NCBI GenBank assembly: GCA_036897625.1
Contig: JAYMTA010000009.1
Coordinates: forward strand, 1 to 64,000
Length of the DNA stretch: 64,000 nucleotides
DNA from: Pelargonium cotyledonis
Lineage: Eukaryota; Streptophyta; Magnoliopsida; Geraniales; Geraniaceae
Direction: 5' to 3'
The stretch's first letter is position 1, and each line of letters opens with the position of its first letter. The notes beneath the pieces were generated by a model that was given only the letters and a program-made list of their open reading frames with translations, was not told the DNA's origin and did no database searches. A program made the position numbers and the translations under genes. This document shows, piece after piece, positions 35,801 through 47,500 of the stretch.

Positions 35801-38800
35801 CTCCAGGTATGGGTATTATGTATAAGATACAAGTTATGAAGGGTATTAAAGTCAGTAAGAAGAACTAAGCCTCCAAAGGGCAGCTCTAGGATCCGTACGT
35901 ACAGTAAATAAACCTTTAGTTTGTAGTAATAGCTTTATTATGAATATTTAAGTATCTAAGCAACGCTGCTTAAAATGTCTTTTATAAAAAGTTTATGAAT
36001 GCGCAAGTTCTGTACTCAATTTAAAGATTAAGTATTCCTTTGATTAATCTAAATCATGCAAGATGGCTTAATCAACTCTTTCTTTTACAGGAGCCTCCCA
36101 GTCTAAGTTACGCTTGCATTTCCGGATCCTTTAATTTAGCATTGTTATAATAAGTCAAAAGTTTCTCGTAGTATCCTTTTTTGAAAATTAAGTTAAAGAG
36201 AAGAAGAATTCAGTAATAAGTGGAAGGTTTAATCTTGTGCTTTGGATTCTAAAGGGGGTTGAAAATTCCTTATTGAAAAAGTTATGACTAGTAAAAGAGT
36301 TAGGAAGACGGCCTATTATTTATTTGATTTAACTGCCTTATAAGGACTTTTTAATCTCTGTTTATGGTGTGTTACCAAGTTTTTGTATTGAGGTCCCAGT
36401 ACAAAGTAATTGAGGATAAGGAGGAGGCTAGTACATTGATATAGAGTAAATTTTATGCTTTCGAAAAGATTGTGGACTGAAGCCCTTGTTAGCCTAGAGA
36501 TCCCCGGTGGAGGACTTGCTTCTCGGCGTTTAAGAAGTTTTTTTACTATACACGTTTTATTCAAAATACAAATATTTGTGTATGAGCTCTCGCCTCAAAG
36601 TATAATGAATACGCGGAATAACTTTGGAAAAATAATGTATGGAAGCCTCCTTATATACTCTACTAAATTCATTATCCCTGTAATACTTCTATACAGAGAG
36701 TACCTTAGAGAAGCCCCAGGAAAAGCTTTAAACTTAGGTTTTTAAAAGCTATTTATAAGTAAGCTCCAACAAGAGTAATAGTTTGACTTTACTAGGAAAT
36801 AGGGAGTTGGCTGTTTAATAAACCTAACGAGAATCACTAATAGTTTATATATATAAATTTTACTGATTAATAACAGTTGTGAGTGGAGTCTCTTACCCTT
36901 ATATTGGTTTACAAGCAGTATTTTATTACTAAAAAGTAAGTGACACAAATTCCAGTAGTTAAAACAAAATACAATATTAAGAAGAGTTGGGTAGTTCCTG
37001 AGGTCCTGCTTTTTTAGAATATTCTAGATAAAGCTAATTCTAAAGAAGCGTCTTATTTAGAATTTGTAGTAATTTTTTGTACGAGCTAGTTCCTAAAGGA
37101 TCTTATGAGAGCTATTCTAGGATAGCTTAAATACTTGGTGTATTCCCGTGTTTTTACACTAAAGAAATTTCAACCATTAAAACCTAAAGTTTAACCAACC
37201 CTTAGCTTGCAATATTCAAAACACATTGGCTACTATACCGTAATTTATATAAGTATTCCTCCAGAAAATGAAATCAATTAAAAAAAAGGACCCATATAGA
37301 GGCAGTTCTAGTAGACTCTAAAATTTTTTAGATTTATATTTACTTGATTTGGAACTAATGACTTCAGAGTACGAAAGAAAAAGCAAACCCTTTTTGGGCT
37401 AAGCAGTAGCTTAAACTTCACTAGAAAGTAAAAGGGAGAATTCTATAAGTTTCTGTAGTATTTTCAATTTATCAAACTTTACTAGATAATTTTCTTGCTC
37501 TCATGTATTTAAATACGAATCTCAGAGTATTCCTAACTCGGTGCCTATATACTAGGGGGAGGAAAAGCAATTTGGCGAATATTACCTATCATTTCTAGTA
37601 CTAAAGCCTAAAGGAAGCGGAAATTCAGGGGCTTCGACATATCCTCTGGAAAGTCTTATTTAGTTGTTTTTCTATAACTGAGTAGAACTTATTCTGTCAA
37701 CTAAGGCAACCATAATAAAATTTGTTTAGTTTATTTCTTTTTGCTAAATTCTAAATTTGTTAGAAGAGGGTCTTGCCGGCAAGGAGTCTTTTAAGAAAGT
37801 TGTAAACTACTTTTTAAGTCCAGAAAATCCTTAACAACTCTCCTTATATTATATGCAAGAGGATACACTCCAAAGAAGTGCAGTAGATGGCGAGGAGGTA
37901 CTTGTTAAACTTTGGAATCTCCTTCCTAATACGATAAGTCTTCCGGGCGAGGGCTTCGGTTTCCTATTTGCTCAGGGCAATCTTCAGTATCTCGTATATA
38001 ATGCAACATCCTAAATTTACTGGTTACAAAAGGATTTGTTATAGTAACTAAAATGTATTCGCACTTCTACAGTCCCTTCCCCTTCTATCTTACAGAGTCA
38101 TTTTCTTTAACCATAAAGACCCGAGCATTTGCTTTGAGTATAAGAAATAAACAGCTCTTCGAAGTTTTCCATGGAAACACAAGTGATAGTAGATTCGAGC
38201 CGGTGTTATAATATAAAAGGGACTTTGTGCCTTGCGCTTTCATTGTGAAATAAGTTATATAAATGGGTCGGAAAGTAAAAATTTTAATGCAAACCGGTTG
38301 CTTTTATTCCACGACTTCCTGGAGAGTAACCCCCTGCCGACTACGTGAGAGAAAGAATGTTATATCAGAAACCTGCACTTCCAAATACCTACTAAACCTG
38401 GAAGCACATATAAGTTTTAATAATAGATCAAATTAAGTCCTTTTACTCTTAATTGAAACATGCAAAGGATTCCTAAAGTATTGTGATTCTTGTTCCATTG
38501 ATGTAAGCAAGGAAAACAGAATTCTTTTTATTAGTATAGATATATGATGTCCTTATGACAAAAAGGGGGCTCCCAGGTTTAGTGAAATTCTTAAAGAGCA
38601 TACTCCTAAATCAGTTTTGATAAAAACACAGGAAAGCTAAATCCAGTTACTTTTTTGAATGAAAAGGAGCACTTATAGGAAATTATACTAAATAATGGAT
38701 ACTATTAAAAATGAAATGTCTTTGTAAGATAGTATATAAAGATTTTCCTACTTCTTTCCTTTTTTTCTTAGTCAGTTAAAGTTTTTGTACTTTGAGACTT

Positions 38801-39837
38801 TCTTTTGAGGAGTTCCTTTCAAATTACGGTTTAACCCGGCATCGCTATAAAACAAACTTTAATGAACATTTTAGGTAGTAGTAAAAAAATCCTCATTATT
38901 AAAATTTAGTGTAAAGCTATTAAGATAAAGCAGTTATACCTCAACGCGGAGTATCTAAGCAAGTTCAAAAGGTTATATTTAAGATTCGTTACTCCCAGAA
39001 TTTTAAGGATCTAAACATATAAAAAGAACAAAAGGTTAACAACTACACGTGAATGCGGGGCCTTGTAGAGTATACAAATGCTCATAGGAACCCATTGCAA
39101 AATATCTGGGAGCATTTCTGACAAAAGCTAGACCCAACCGATAAATATTGAAGATAAACCTCGGATTTTTACTATAACTATAAGAATAACTGCTAAATAA
39201 GCGAACCTCAAAACACTTAATTTTTAAAAGGAATTCATAAAAAAGCTTAACAAAGGTTAGTAGGAGGTAAACTGTTCCTATATAAGACCGGATCTATCTG
39301 AAACACAAGTATTAAAATTAGAGTTTAAATAAAAAACATTGTTCTTTTATGGAAACTAAAGATTGACACCTTTTTTAGGCCCCCTTTGACAAGAAAATCT
39401 ACAGTGAAAAGAGGTTTTGAAATTCTTTATTTTATATAGGATAAAAAGGGTTCAACAAAAAAAGTAATTGAAATCGGTAAAAAGCAAACTAAGAAAACCA
39501 AAGGAAAGGGTATTGATATGAAAGGAGATAGCATGCCTGGGAATTGAATAATGCCGGTACCTAAACAAAGAGAAACGGAATCTTTAACATGCATCTAACG
39601 CGATGGTACGCTTTACCACCACTGCGTCAAAAATATAGAATACCCAAAATATCTATTCTTAGATTCATTATTTAGAAAAGGAAGCCTCTCTTTTATGCTT
39701 TTGGTAGTAAGAGTCGAAAGTCTAGGTATTTCGTGTAGGACTTCGTCTTTTAAAACTGACTCGAAGTACCCTCCTCTTTTGGACCCTTTTTTAATTAAGT
39801 ACACAAGTTCTTGTTAACGGGAATCAGTAGGAACTTT
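32809..39837. other. Long spacer, no gene seen
   Basis: Seven kilobases without a supported gene or tRNA fold. Overlapping opposite-strand open frames at 36316-36564 and 36455-36745 are not credible as a pair and match nothing I know. It contains the G-rich island near 35.5 kb, listed separately. An inverted eight-base pair ATAGCATG/CATGCTAT lies at 32892-32899 and 32948-32955. Confidence 0.55.
35335..35900. other. G-rich strand-asymmetric island
   Basis: By hand count 35761-35820 holds 22 G and only 6 C on the plus strand, far from the balance of the flanks. AGGTCTAGGTA at about 35,785 recurs at about 40,976 in the next island. GAGGAGG, GTAGG and AAGGTAGG words dominate. No stop-free frame of useful length and no tRNA fold lies within it. 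It seems to be of the same class as the islands near 11.5, 41.0 and 46.7-47.4 kb. Confidence 0.5.
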
Positions 39838-39902
39838 ATTGGAGGTGATTATAACATATACCTAAAAACGACATGTTGTAGGTTCAACTCCTGAGGAGCC
39901 CT
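39838..39902 (+). pseudogene. tRNA-Ile-like relic, shortened D region
   Basis: The 3' half, ACATGTTGTAGGTTCAACTCC, repeats the ATGTTGTAGGTTCAA of the Ile(CAU) relic at 27.5 kb. Three T-stem pairs plus a wobble form. The 5' half, GGAGGTGATTATAACATATACC, is too short for a normal D arm, as if that arm had been lost. There is no CAT in the loop region. It is most simply an internally deleted copy of the Ile gene. Confidence 0.4.
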
Positions 39903-40440
39903 TTCTTGCCCCGACCCCTAGCTACTAAAGTAAGGAAGAATATATATAAACCCTTTCATAAGAGGACACTCCTTTAAAGATATATTAGAAAAAGGAGGCC
40001 CCTAGTAAATCCCGTAGAAGGACAAGGCATCTTACTCATATAGGAGTAATTTATAGGGGTAATTTAGTTTTTGATAACTGAGAATTAAGGCACTAAATCT
40101 TACACACCGGCTTACTTTCTGACTTTCTAGATGTAGACTCCATCATATAGATATAGAAGCGAGGCGAGGTAAGTAACATTTACTTTACTGTAGTCTCCTT
40201 ATCAATTAGAACTTTTCATTAAAGCTTAGAAAAATGACTCTTAAGCTATTAAAAACTTAATTCTCTTTATCCCCCGTTTTTGAGAGGAGCTCTCGTATAT
40301 CATGAAGCGTTTGCTTTTTATTTACAAATTATAAGGAAATTCCTCTTCGTTTCTACTACCGCGAATCTTCTTTTTAGGTAGATAGAATTGCTCCTAACTG
40401 GTGAACCCTCCGCCCCTCCAGTAAGTTTTTTTTAATTATG
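39903..40440. other. Spacer between tRNA relics
   Basis: No gene, repeat or fold recognised. Confidence 0.5.
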
Positions 40441-40512
40441 TAGAGTATAGCTGCATGGTAAGGCACCGGTTCATAGAATCCGCATCCAAGGGTTCGAATC
40501 CTGTCGATATAG
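40441..40512 (+). pseudogene. tRNA-Gln-like relic with changed anticodon
   Basis: TAGAGTATAGC, then ATGGTAAGGCACCGGT, then GCATCCAAGGGTTCGAATCCTG follow mitochondrial tRNA-Gln(UUG) closely over the whole length of about 72 bases, as I remember it. The loop reads TTCATAG, so CAT stands where TTG is expected. Two or three T-stem pairs and about three acceptor pairs form. It is the fullest of the four Gln-like copies. The neighbours are an Ile-like relic upstream, a Phe-like relic downstream on the other strand and another Gln-like copy about 0.8 kb on. Confidence 0.58.
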
Positions 40513-40671
40513 AGAATTTGTCTAACATTCAATTTCGGTAGTCTCGTTAAGAATTTTAGGATTTCAAAAACGCTAACTCCATTTAGTAGATTTGCCGCCC
40601 ACTATTTCATTCAACACAAAAACAGAGTTGCGTCTTATGAGAGCTGTGTTTCTTTTTTGCTTGTCTGCTCA

Positions 40672-40757
40672 TCTGCCTAGAAGTGGATTTGAACCACTGA
40701 CCTGAGGGGGAAACTCTCTTCAGTCCTATGTTGTACCAACTTGTTTGAAGTAACGAG
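40672..40757 (-). pseudogene. tRNA-Phe(GAA)-like relic, enlarged anticodon region
   Basis: Minus strand: AAGTTGGTACAACA (D arm), TAGGACTGAAGA (anticodon region with GAA in a normal context), and GGTCAGTGGTTCAAATCCACTTCTAG (T arm and 3' end; longest quoted part split here in reading). The T stem AGTGG/CCACT at plus-strand 40682-40698 is perfect. The 3' half matches plant mitochondrial tRNA-Phe as I remember it. The 3' side of the anticodon stem is not in place. About ten extra bases follow the loop, with a TCC some five bases late that could pair with GGA. The extra bases look like a small insertion in a once normal gene. Confidence 0.55.
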
Positions 40758-40799
40758 AATTTAGCTGACAAAACCTTTATAGTTATTAACTGGTGGTAT

Positions 40800-41225
40800 A
40801 GTTTGAGTACTGGGTTAGGCTACAGGTGCGGGTTAGCTTTAGATTGGATCCGAGCAGAGTTCCTGGATTGCTTATGTATCAGTGGGTTGGAGGTTTGGGC
40901 AGTAGGCATAAGAGACCAAGCCAAGCTCTGAGGAATGAGATAGAGAAACAGAACATAGGTATGCAGAAGAGTCAGATAGGTCTAGGTAATCTGAGTAGGA
41001 AATTGAGTCTATTATATAAGTGATTAGATCAAGGAAACTAAAGAGTAAGAAGTTCTTGAATAAGGGATTAAGGGAAGTTGGGCTTGTCCGAAATGAGGCA
41101 GGCTTTTGCTTGGAGCTCTTTTGAAGGGACCTCTGAACGAAGCAACGAGTTGGGGTTTATTGCTGGCTTGTTTGAACTGAGGAGAGGTTGTCTTTTGCTT
41201 GCTTGCGAGGTAAGCTCTCATCTAA
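40800..41225. other. G-rich strand-asymmetric island
   Basis: The sixty bases 40861-40920 hold 21 G and 8 C. Two 65-codon open frames lie end to end on opposite strands (40826-41023 plus, 41024-41221 minus), which follows from the lack of T and A runs here and is not evidence for genes. AGGTCTAGGTA at about 40,976 is shared with the island at 35.5 kb. The island sits exactly between the Phe-like and the second Gln-like relic. Confidence 0.45.
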
Positions 41226-41301
41226 GTACTCGTTTTAAATTACTTAGGCAATAGATTTAGCTTTACAAAGTAGTTTTTAGTAGTCAAGTCAGTATTGACA
41301 A

Positions 41302-41373
41302 TGGAGTATATACGATTGGTAGAGCACTCGTTAGTTTAATCTCAAGTCAAAGGTTCAAATGCACTCATTACTA
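41302..41373 (+). pseudogene. tRNA-Gln-like relic, fourth copy
   Basis: TGGAGTATA at the 5' end is the start of mitochondrial tRNA-Gln in my memory. ATTGGTAGAGCACTCG follows as a D arm and CAAAGGTTCAAAT as a T loop. The anticodon region TTAGTTTAATC keeps no TTG. The 3' end ACTCATT could pair with most of AATGGAGT, so the acceptor is better kept here than in the other copies. The T stem is largely unpaired. Confidence 0.42.
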
Positions 41374-43818
41374 ATGGAAAGTCAGCACGTCTTCTAGAAA
41401 AGGGAGAGACTGATGAATTTGGTAATGAAATCACTTAGATGAAGCAATGGTTTTAAAATAATCTGCTAATTTTCAATTATGGGAGGTTTTTGGCATTTAA
41501 TAAGTGATTTAAGTTTAAAGAATCCCTTTTAATTTATAAGCTAGTAAAAATATTCAAGTTCTTGCCAAGTAATATACAGCAGCAATCTAGAATGGAAATA
41601 AGAGCTTTTATTTGTTGCATCAAATCTTGAAAGGGTACCCAGCTCTCTTTGCCTTGTGCGTTGGATACTCGTTAAACTGGAAACTCAGTGCTTCGGTAAG
41701 GTAGAAACTTTATTTTAATTCTGTCTAATTTTAGTACTTTTATCTTATTAACTATTAAAGATAAACGTGATCGTTAAACCTTAGATTCAAGTGTTTCCAA
41801 TATACAGTATGTCCTATATTTATTACGGAATGTATACAACTTCTATCCTATATAGAGAAGGAGAGAGAACATACATAGAATTGCGCCTAATCCCAGACAG
41901 GGTTTATCAAGGTTATTCTTCTTTTAGTAACACTGGCGAATATCTAATACTATAAATGTATAGTCTTTACTTTCGATACAAGGTAAGACCCAACTAACTA
42001 CAATTATTTTTTTAGTTACGTTTATTTTAAAAGATATTATCTGCAATTCGCTTAATTAGCATCCTTACTTTTATTAGAATAGGAGTACCTTAACTTTACA
42101 AGAGTATCTCTTATTTCAAAAAACTGCGGGGAGAACCTCTCATTTATATACCTCTTCAAAGTACAGGACAAAAGAAGGCTACTCATAGCCTATATTAAAA
42201 TCTTAGGATTTCTACCAGAGAGTATACCGGTTTAATAGGACTCTATAGGATTTGAGTTCAGGACACTCTTTATAAACTATAGATTTTACATATATTTTTG
42301 ATATATTAAAAAAAGCTTACTTTTACTATGTATTATAGGGACTTTTTATGAAAACCCTGTTGCCTAATATTCAACCATTAAAATTTTAGTAGGCTTTTTA
42401 TTAAAAAAGATAGATAAATAAATGAAAAACTTCCTAAGAGTTACTCTTTTACATAGCATCAATTCCGGTTTATAACTTTTATAACTAGAGAGTAATCCGA
42501 GTGTGACTGTCCCTTTTTGCCGTAGACAAGAAGTTCGAGCCTGAAAGAGAAGACTTAGTACAACTGTAGAGAGAAAAAGCGGCACTTCATTGCCTTTCTG
42601 TTATTTACAAGGATCTCTCTTATAAAAAATTTTATTGGGTTTTTATAGATTTTCAAGAGTTTTAAACTTATGTTTAATTCATGGAATATGAGCCCTCTTC
42701 AGTGAGGCTTATCTTTAGTAATAATAGATTTACAATTATTGGAGGTTATCTAATTAAGTGTAAAGCCGGGGTACAAACCCAAACAAGATTTTGCTGTAGG
42801 AGTTCTCTTTTTGGGGAAGAGAGTGCTCTTCTTGTACTCATTAAGGAGCTTTTTGCAGGGTACGACCCAGAGCTTGCAGAAAAGAATGCATAATATCTAA
42901 GGTAACCCCGAACCCCGTAAGAAAATCCTTAAGCGATTAGATTTAAATCCAAATAGAACTCAACCGCGTAGCCTAACCTCGATCAAGTAACTGTATATCT
43001 TGGAATTTCGCAAGAAAGCGGGCAGCTTATATGATAAAGATGAATTGATAGGATTACAAAAGAAAGGGTAACTATTAGCGCCCAGGGGAGTAGGTACACA
43101 AAAGGTTCTATTTTATACGTAAAAAACTTACACGAAATTGATAGGGGAAACTTGAAAAAGGATAAGGTAAGGCAATTAATTTAGAGAAAGAATATCATGG
43201 GAATCCTCGGAGCTTACAAACACGAATAAAAATCCTATATTATAATCTTTAAAAAAGTAATCAATCTTTGGAATAATTTGCAACTAAAAAGATAAGGATA
43301 TACAAAATATAATATAATATAATATAACTTCGCAGAGAAAAAAAAAAGTCAAGAATAAAAGGAATTTCCTAACAAGAAAACTATAAGCAACTAAGCAAGA
43401 AATCTAGTGAGGAAAGAATCTAATTACTACTGTTTACTCAACATATTTTGAATAACCGGTATGTTCTACTTTCAAGTTTCATTTGTACTGTTTACAAATT
43501 TAGTAATAAATCTTGTTGGATAAAGGTATAATATTTTAGATCTAGCGTTTTGTATTACTTAACTAGTAGGATTTTCAGTAACCAGGTTTAGTACTATTAT
43601 AGGAAATGAAACCTTTAATAAATTCATTGTCGAACTCGTAATCTTACTCTCCTCCGGGCCGATATCACAAATATTACCTAACTTTCTTTTTTTAGGGTTT
43701 TATGATAGGAAGGGATCCTTTTAGTTTTAGTTGGTATGTAACAGAACTTTGTTTTATATCTTACTAGTTTTTAAAAAGCCTTCTACACTGACTGGTCCCA
43801 TACTTAGTTTTTCTAGCT
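41374..43818. other. Spacer, no gene seen
   Basis: No supported gene. A pentanucleotide repeat lies at 43306-43327. Open frames at 42364-42585 and 42681-42893 are about 70 codons with no recognisable motif. Confidence 0.55.
43306..43327. repeat. AATAT tandem repeat
   Basis: Four exact AATAT units plus a partial one. Confidence 0.8.
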
Positions 43819-43893
43819 GCGTACTCTCAGGTGGTAGAACATTACCTTTTTAACTCAGCAGACCAAAAGTTCAAGTTCACTCGTGCTTAATAG
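43819..43893 (+). pseudogene. tRNA-Lys(UUU)-like relic
   Basis: Plus strand: AGGTGGTAGAACATTACC (D arm and 5' anticodon side), CTTTTTAA in the loop giving TTT, then AAAAGTTCAAGT (T arm). The D arm GGTGGTAGAAC is nearly the same as in the Lys relic at 27.9 kb (GTGGTAGAAC). Anticodon, T and acceptor stems are all badly paired. It is the last tRNA relic before the 44.3-49.4 kb block. Confidence 0.42.
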
Positions 43894-44321
43894 ACTAAGG
43901 GACCCTCCTGTCAGTCATTTCCTTGGCTACATAGCATCCAAAGGATCAAAGTGTCCTACAATTAATGAACGGAGTAAAGGCGTCGAACGAGCCCAAACCC
44001 CATAACAACAATAGAAGTACTATTCTAGCTAACAAGAACCTCAGAAAAATAGGAAAATATGGACGATAACCTGAACTTTATATCTATCTACTCTTGCCTT
44101 TAAAATACAACTAATTAGTTTAGAAATTAATAGAGTTACAAAAACTCCTTCAGTAAAGGACTTCCAAGAAAGACTAATGATTATGAATACAAATGAAACG
44201 GAATAACCCTACCTAATCTTTAATAGATAAATTCTTCCTTTTATTTATTGCCTCAGATACCTTGTAATTCAACTCATTTTTCTTTATTACAGATACAGCT
44301 AGTACAGCCCCACAACTCAAA

Positions 44322-44430
44322 TAGAAGTAGCTCTTAAAAAAAGTTTAAGTGCATTCCTCTTGCTTTATGTCCTTATCGTTATAAGAGGAAAGTGCTTAGG
44401 AGAGTACATACATAAATCTCTATTACCACC
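44322..44430 (+). repeat. Dispersed hairpin repeat, copy A
   Basis: TCCTCTT and AAGAGGA form a seven-pair stem around a loop that contains CCTTATCG. The flanks GTAGCTCTTAAAAA upstream and ACATAAATC downstream recur in the other copies at 49.2 and 49.7 kb. All three are in the same orientation. Copy A marks the left edge of the strand-asymmetric block. Confidence 0.55.
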
Positions 44431-44562
44431 CGAAGTTTACGTAGGAAGGTTTACTCTTTATATAGTTTCTATAGTATTAGTACAGCTCAACCTTACACTC
44501 TAAGAGCACCCAGAAAACTGTCACTTCAACTTTTAAATTACAGAAATTAGCTTCAACATTCT

Positions 44563-44578
44563 TATATATATATATATT
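44563..44578. repeat. TA dinucleotide repeat
   Basis: About eight TA units inside the left part of the asymmetric block. Confidence 0.7.
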
Positions 44579-47500
44579 CTAAACTTTTTAATTACTAGAC
44601 TGGAAAACCCAGAAGGAAGAGGAACCACCTCCTTTAAAACCTAAACCCAGGATACTGCAAATCAAAGTAGAAAAGCACTTAAGAGCATAGGATTTAACTA
44701 CTTTCATAAGACTAAAAACAAAAGAGCTTGCTTTGGACCTCCTTCTTAGACTAGACTAGAATCCCTAAATAGCTGCACTAGGTTTTTTCCCGTAATATTT
44801 ATTTAGAACAAGGATCTTGTATTGACACCTTTACCGGATTGGTTAGGCTCGTTTCCATTTAGAATCTATCCTCTTTATTCATGTCCATTACAAAGAAATA
44901 GAATACCATCTATACAAAGTACACTGGAATACAAAAACCCAAAGATTCCTCTCTATCAACCCTGAATGTACACCTCCTATTTCCTAGCATTGCTTACCTA
45001 AACAATTCATAGCAACAATGTTATCCTATTACAATCGGTACAGTACTCTCCTAAGGTATGGAAGATCTAGAAGCCTCCATGAGAATAATCTATACATGTA
45101 TGCGCGTTCTATTAATTCTTGATTGAACTCTTTAATACATTTACTCCGGAACTCTTAAGTAAGGAAATTCTTTCTCTTATCCTGTAACACCTGCAATCCT
45201 CTTAGAAGAACTAATACAATCTTGTGAACACCTTTATTTAGCTGCACCTTCTTTAGCAACAGCTTGCTTTGGACTGGGCTATCAAAGCTACACCGGTTCC
45301 GCTTACAAGACTTTAGACTAGAATATGTTATTCCTTTAGCTTGTCAATACACCTGACAGACTTTAGCCGGCTTATAGATCAAGTTCCTTTAGCGAATTAA
45401 TACAGCAAGATAATCAGCTTACAAAAAAACAACTAAACAAGGGAATTCTCACTCCTTCATAAAGAAACTCCTGTAGAATAGGTGTTTTAGGAATGTCAAG
45501 ACAATAACCAGGTCCATCAGAAGCAAATAATAACTCCTTCCTAGCATGCTTTTACCCAGAATACCCAATAAGAAGACATTCATTTCACTAAAACTACTAA
45601 ACTGGAACTCACTCATTAAGGAATTCCTTTTTTTAGAAGCTATTCTTTTAATGTCAGCCAGCTTTCCATTAGAATCTTAAACACCTTACTGTCTATCTAG
45701 AAGAGCTTCACTTGCTTTAGCTACAACCCTGAATACAAAGGTACTTCTTAGACTAGAGAATATATTATTCCTTAGAATCCTTTAATAGGAATTAAATCAC
45801 TAAATTCTGTACAATAAGGAAAGCATTCCTTAAGTTTATCAGGAACTCTTAAAAGACTAGAACCCGCGTACATATCCTGAATTCCTGGTTGATGTAACAA
45901 CTTTTCCAGTACTCTCTAAACTGCCTACTAAAAAGTTAGGGATTCTCTATAAAGTAAAGAGCTGTTTGTAAAGTTTCTTATCTAAGCGATTCTTTAGCAG
46001 GAACTTGGTAGATAGATTTCTTAGTTCTCTACTCTCAACTCAGTAAATCTGAAAGGGAAAGAGAATCTGTTAATCCATTCCATTAGAACTATCCTCTCTT
46101 GCATCAAGATAAAAGGCAATTCATTTACTGGATACCTTAAACTCCTGTAAAGTAGAACTCTTAAGGAATATCGAACAATAGAATATACTCTACCAGCATA
46201 AGCTCTGGCAATACATTTACTCCTTTAAACTACTAAACATGGTGTTTATCCTAGGAATCGTATCTACACTCCTTGCTACAAACTAAGAAACCAAGGCAAT
46301 TGACTCATAGTTACTGTTACTCCTTATCCCTTTTACAGGAACTCTAAGTTAGTTGTTTATCCGAACACAAAGCTACAAAGAAATACATTTCTAATACTCC
46401 TTACTATATAGATGATCGCTTGCTAGATAGAATTCTCCTTGCTAGGACTGCACTAAAGAATTTAAGCTTCTGCTTTAGCTTTTCAACTGCCTGCATTAAG
46501 ACTTAGCTTTACCAGTTTATCCCAAAGAATTAGAAGAAGATATTTGACTCTTACACAGAAGAAACTTTCCTTTCAAACCACAGAATCCAGTAATTGACTT
46601 GAGAAGTGCTGTGACTAAAGGGATTTAGATTCCTAGGATAAACCGGATACTTTTTTATTGAACCTCTAAATGGTATTCTTGTCTTTGTGAGAGTAGAGTC
46701 CTTATAGTCCTAATTATTTATAAGCGGATTGCAGCTAAAGGAAAGGATAACAGATTGTCTTAAATAGAGTTCACGCTCTTAAAAAAGTGTATCGCATGCA
46801 TGAGAGCTTACTATTCCGTACTATACTATTCAACATTTCCATTTCCAAAGAGAGCTTGATTCCGATAATTTTGTAATTGTGTATGGCTAGCAGAGGATAG
46901 GATAACAATTGTATTAGTTCTATTAGGATAAGCCTGTAAAGGTGTTGTTCTAATGGAAAGCGATGACTTTAACAGTCTAAGATAACAGTCTCTGTAATGA
47001 CTTGGGAGGAAGAAGACCTTAGATTAGAGAATTGAAGAATAGCTTTCCGGCGTAGAGCTTTATTCCGATTAAGTGTTAAGTATTGACAGTGCAGCTAAAT
47101 AACAGAGTTGGAATGCAAAGGAGTTCCTGTATTCTGGATAAAGCGAGCTGTGAGTTCTTTGTAGCAAGAGATTCTATTTCAGTTAGCAGACAAGAATAAG
47201 AGGATATTCTATTTCGACTGACAAAGAGTTAGTGCACTGACTAGAAGAGTACATCTCTTTTCAGGGACTTTCGACAGGAGTATAGATTAGCTACACAGTC
47301 ATTGGCCTGCTAAGTGAAGAACTAAGCTTTCCTTGGTTTGGCACTTTAAGATAATGAGTTAGATAAGAAGAGTACATTATTTTAGATTTAGGAATACAGT
47401 TTCTTTGACTCATTACTAGAGACCTTAAGTATTAGAGAATTTTAGGGTTCTTCCTTGGATTGACTTGATTCACCATCTTTACAAAAAACTGTATTGGCAA

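Noticed and set aside
36316-36745. Overlapping open frames of 82 and 96 codons
   Set aside because: They cover the same DNA on opposite strands; neither has a recognisable family or a convincing start.
40826-41221. Two 65-codon open frames end to end on opposite strands as small genes
   Set aside because: They fall inside a G-rich island where stops are rarer, show no conserved motif, and are of chance length.
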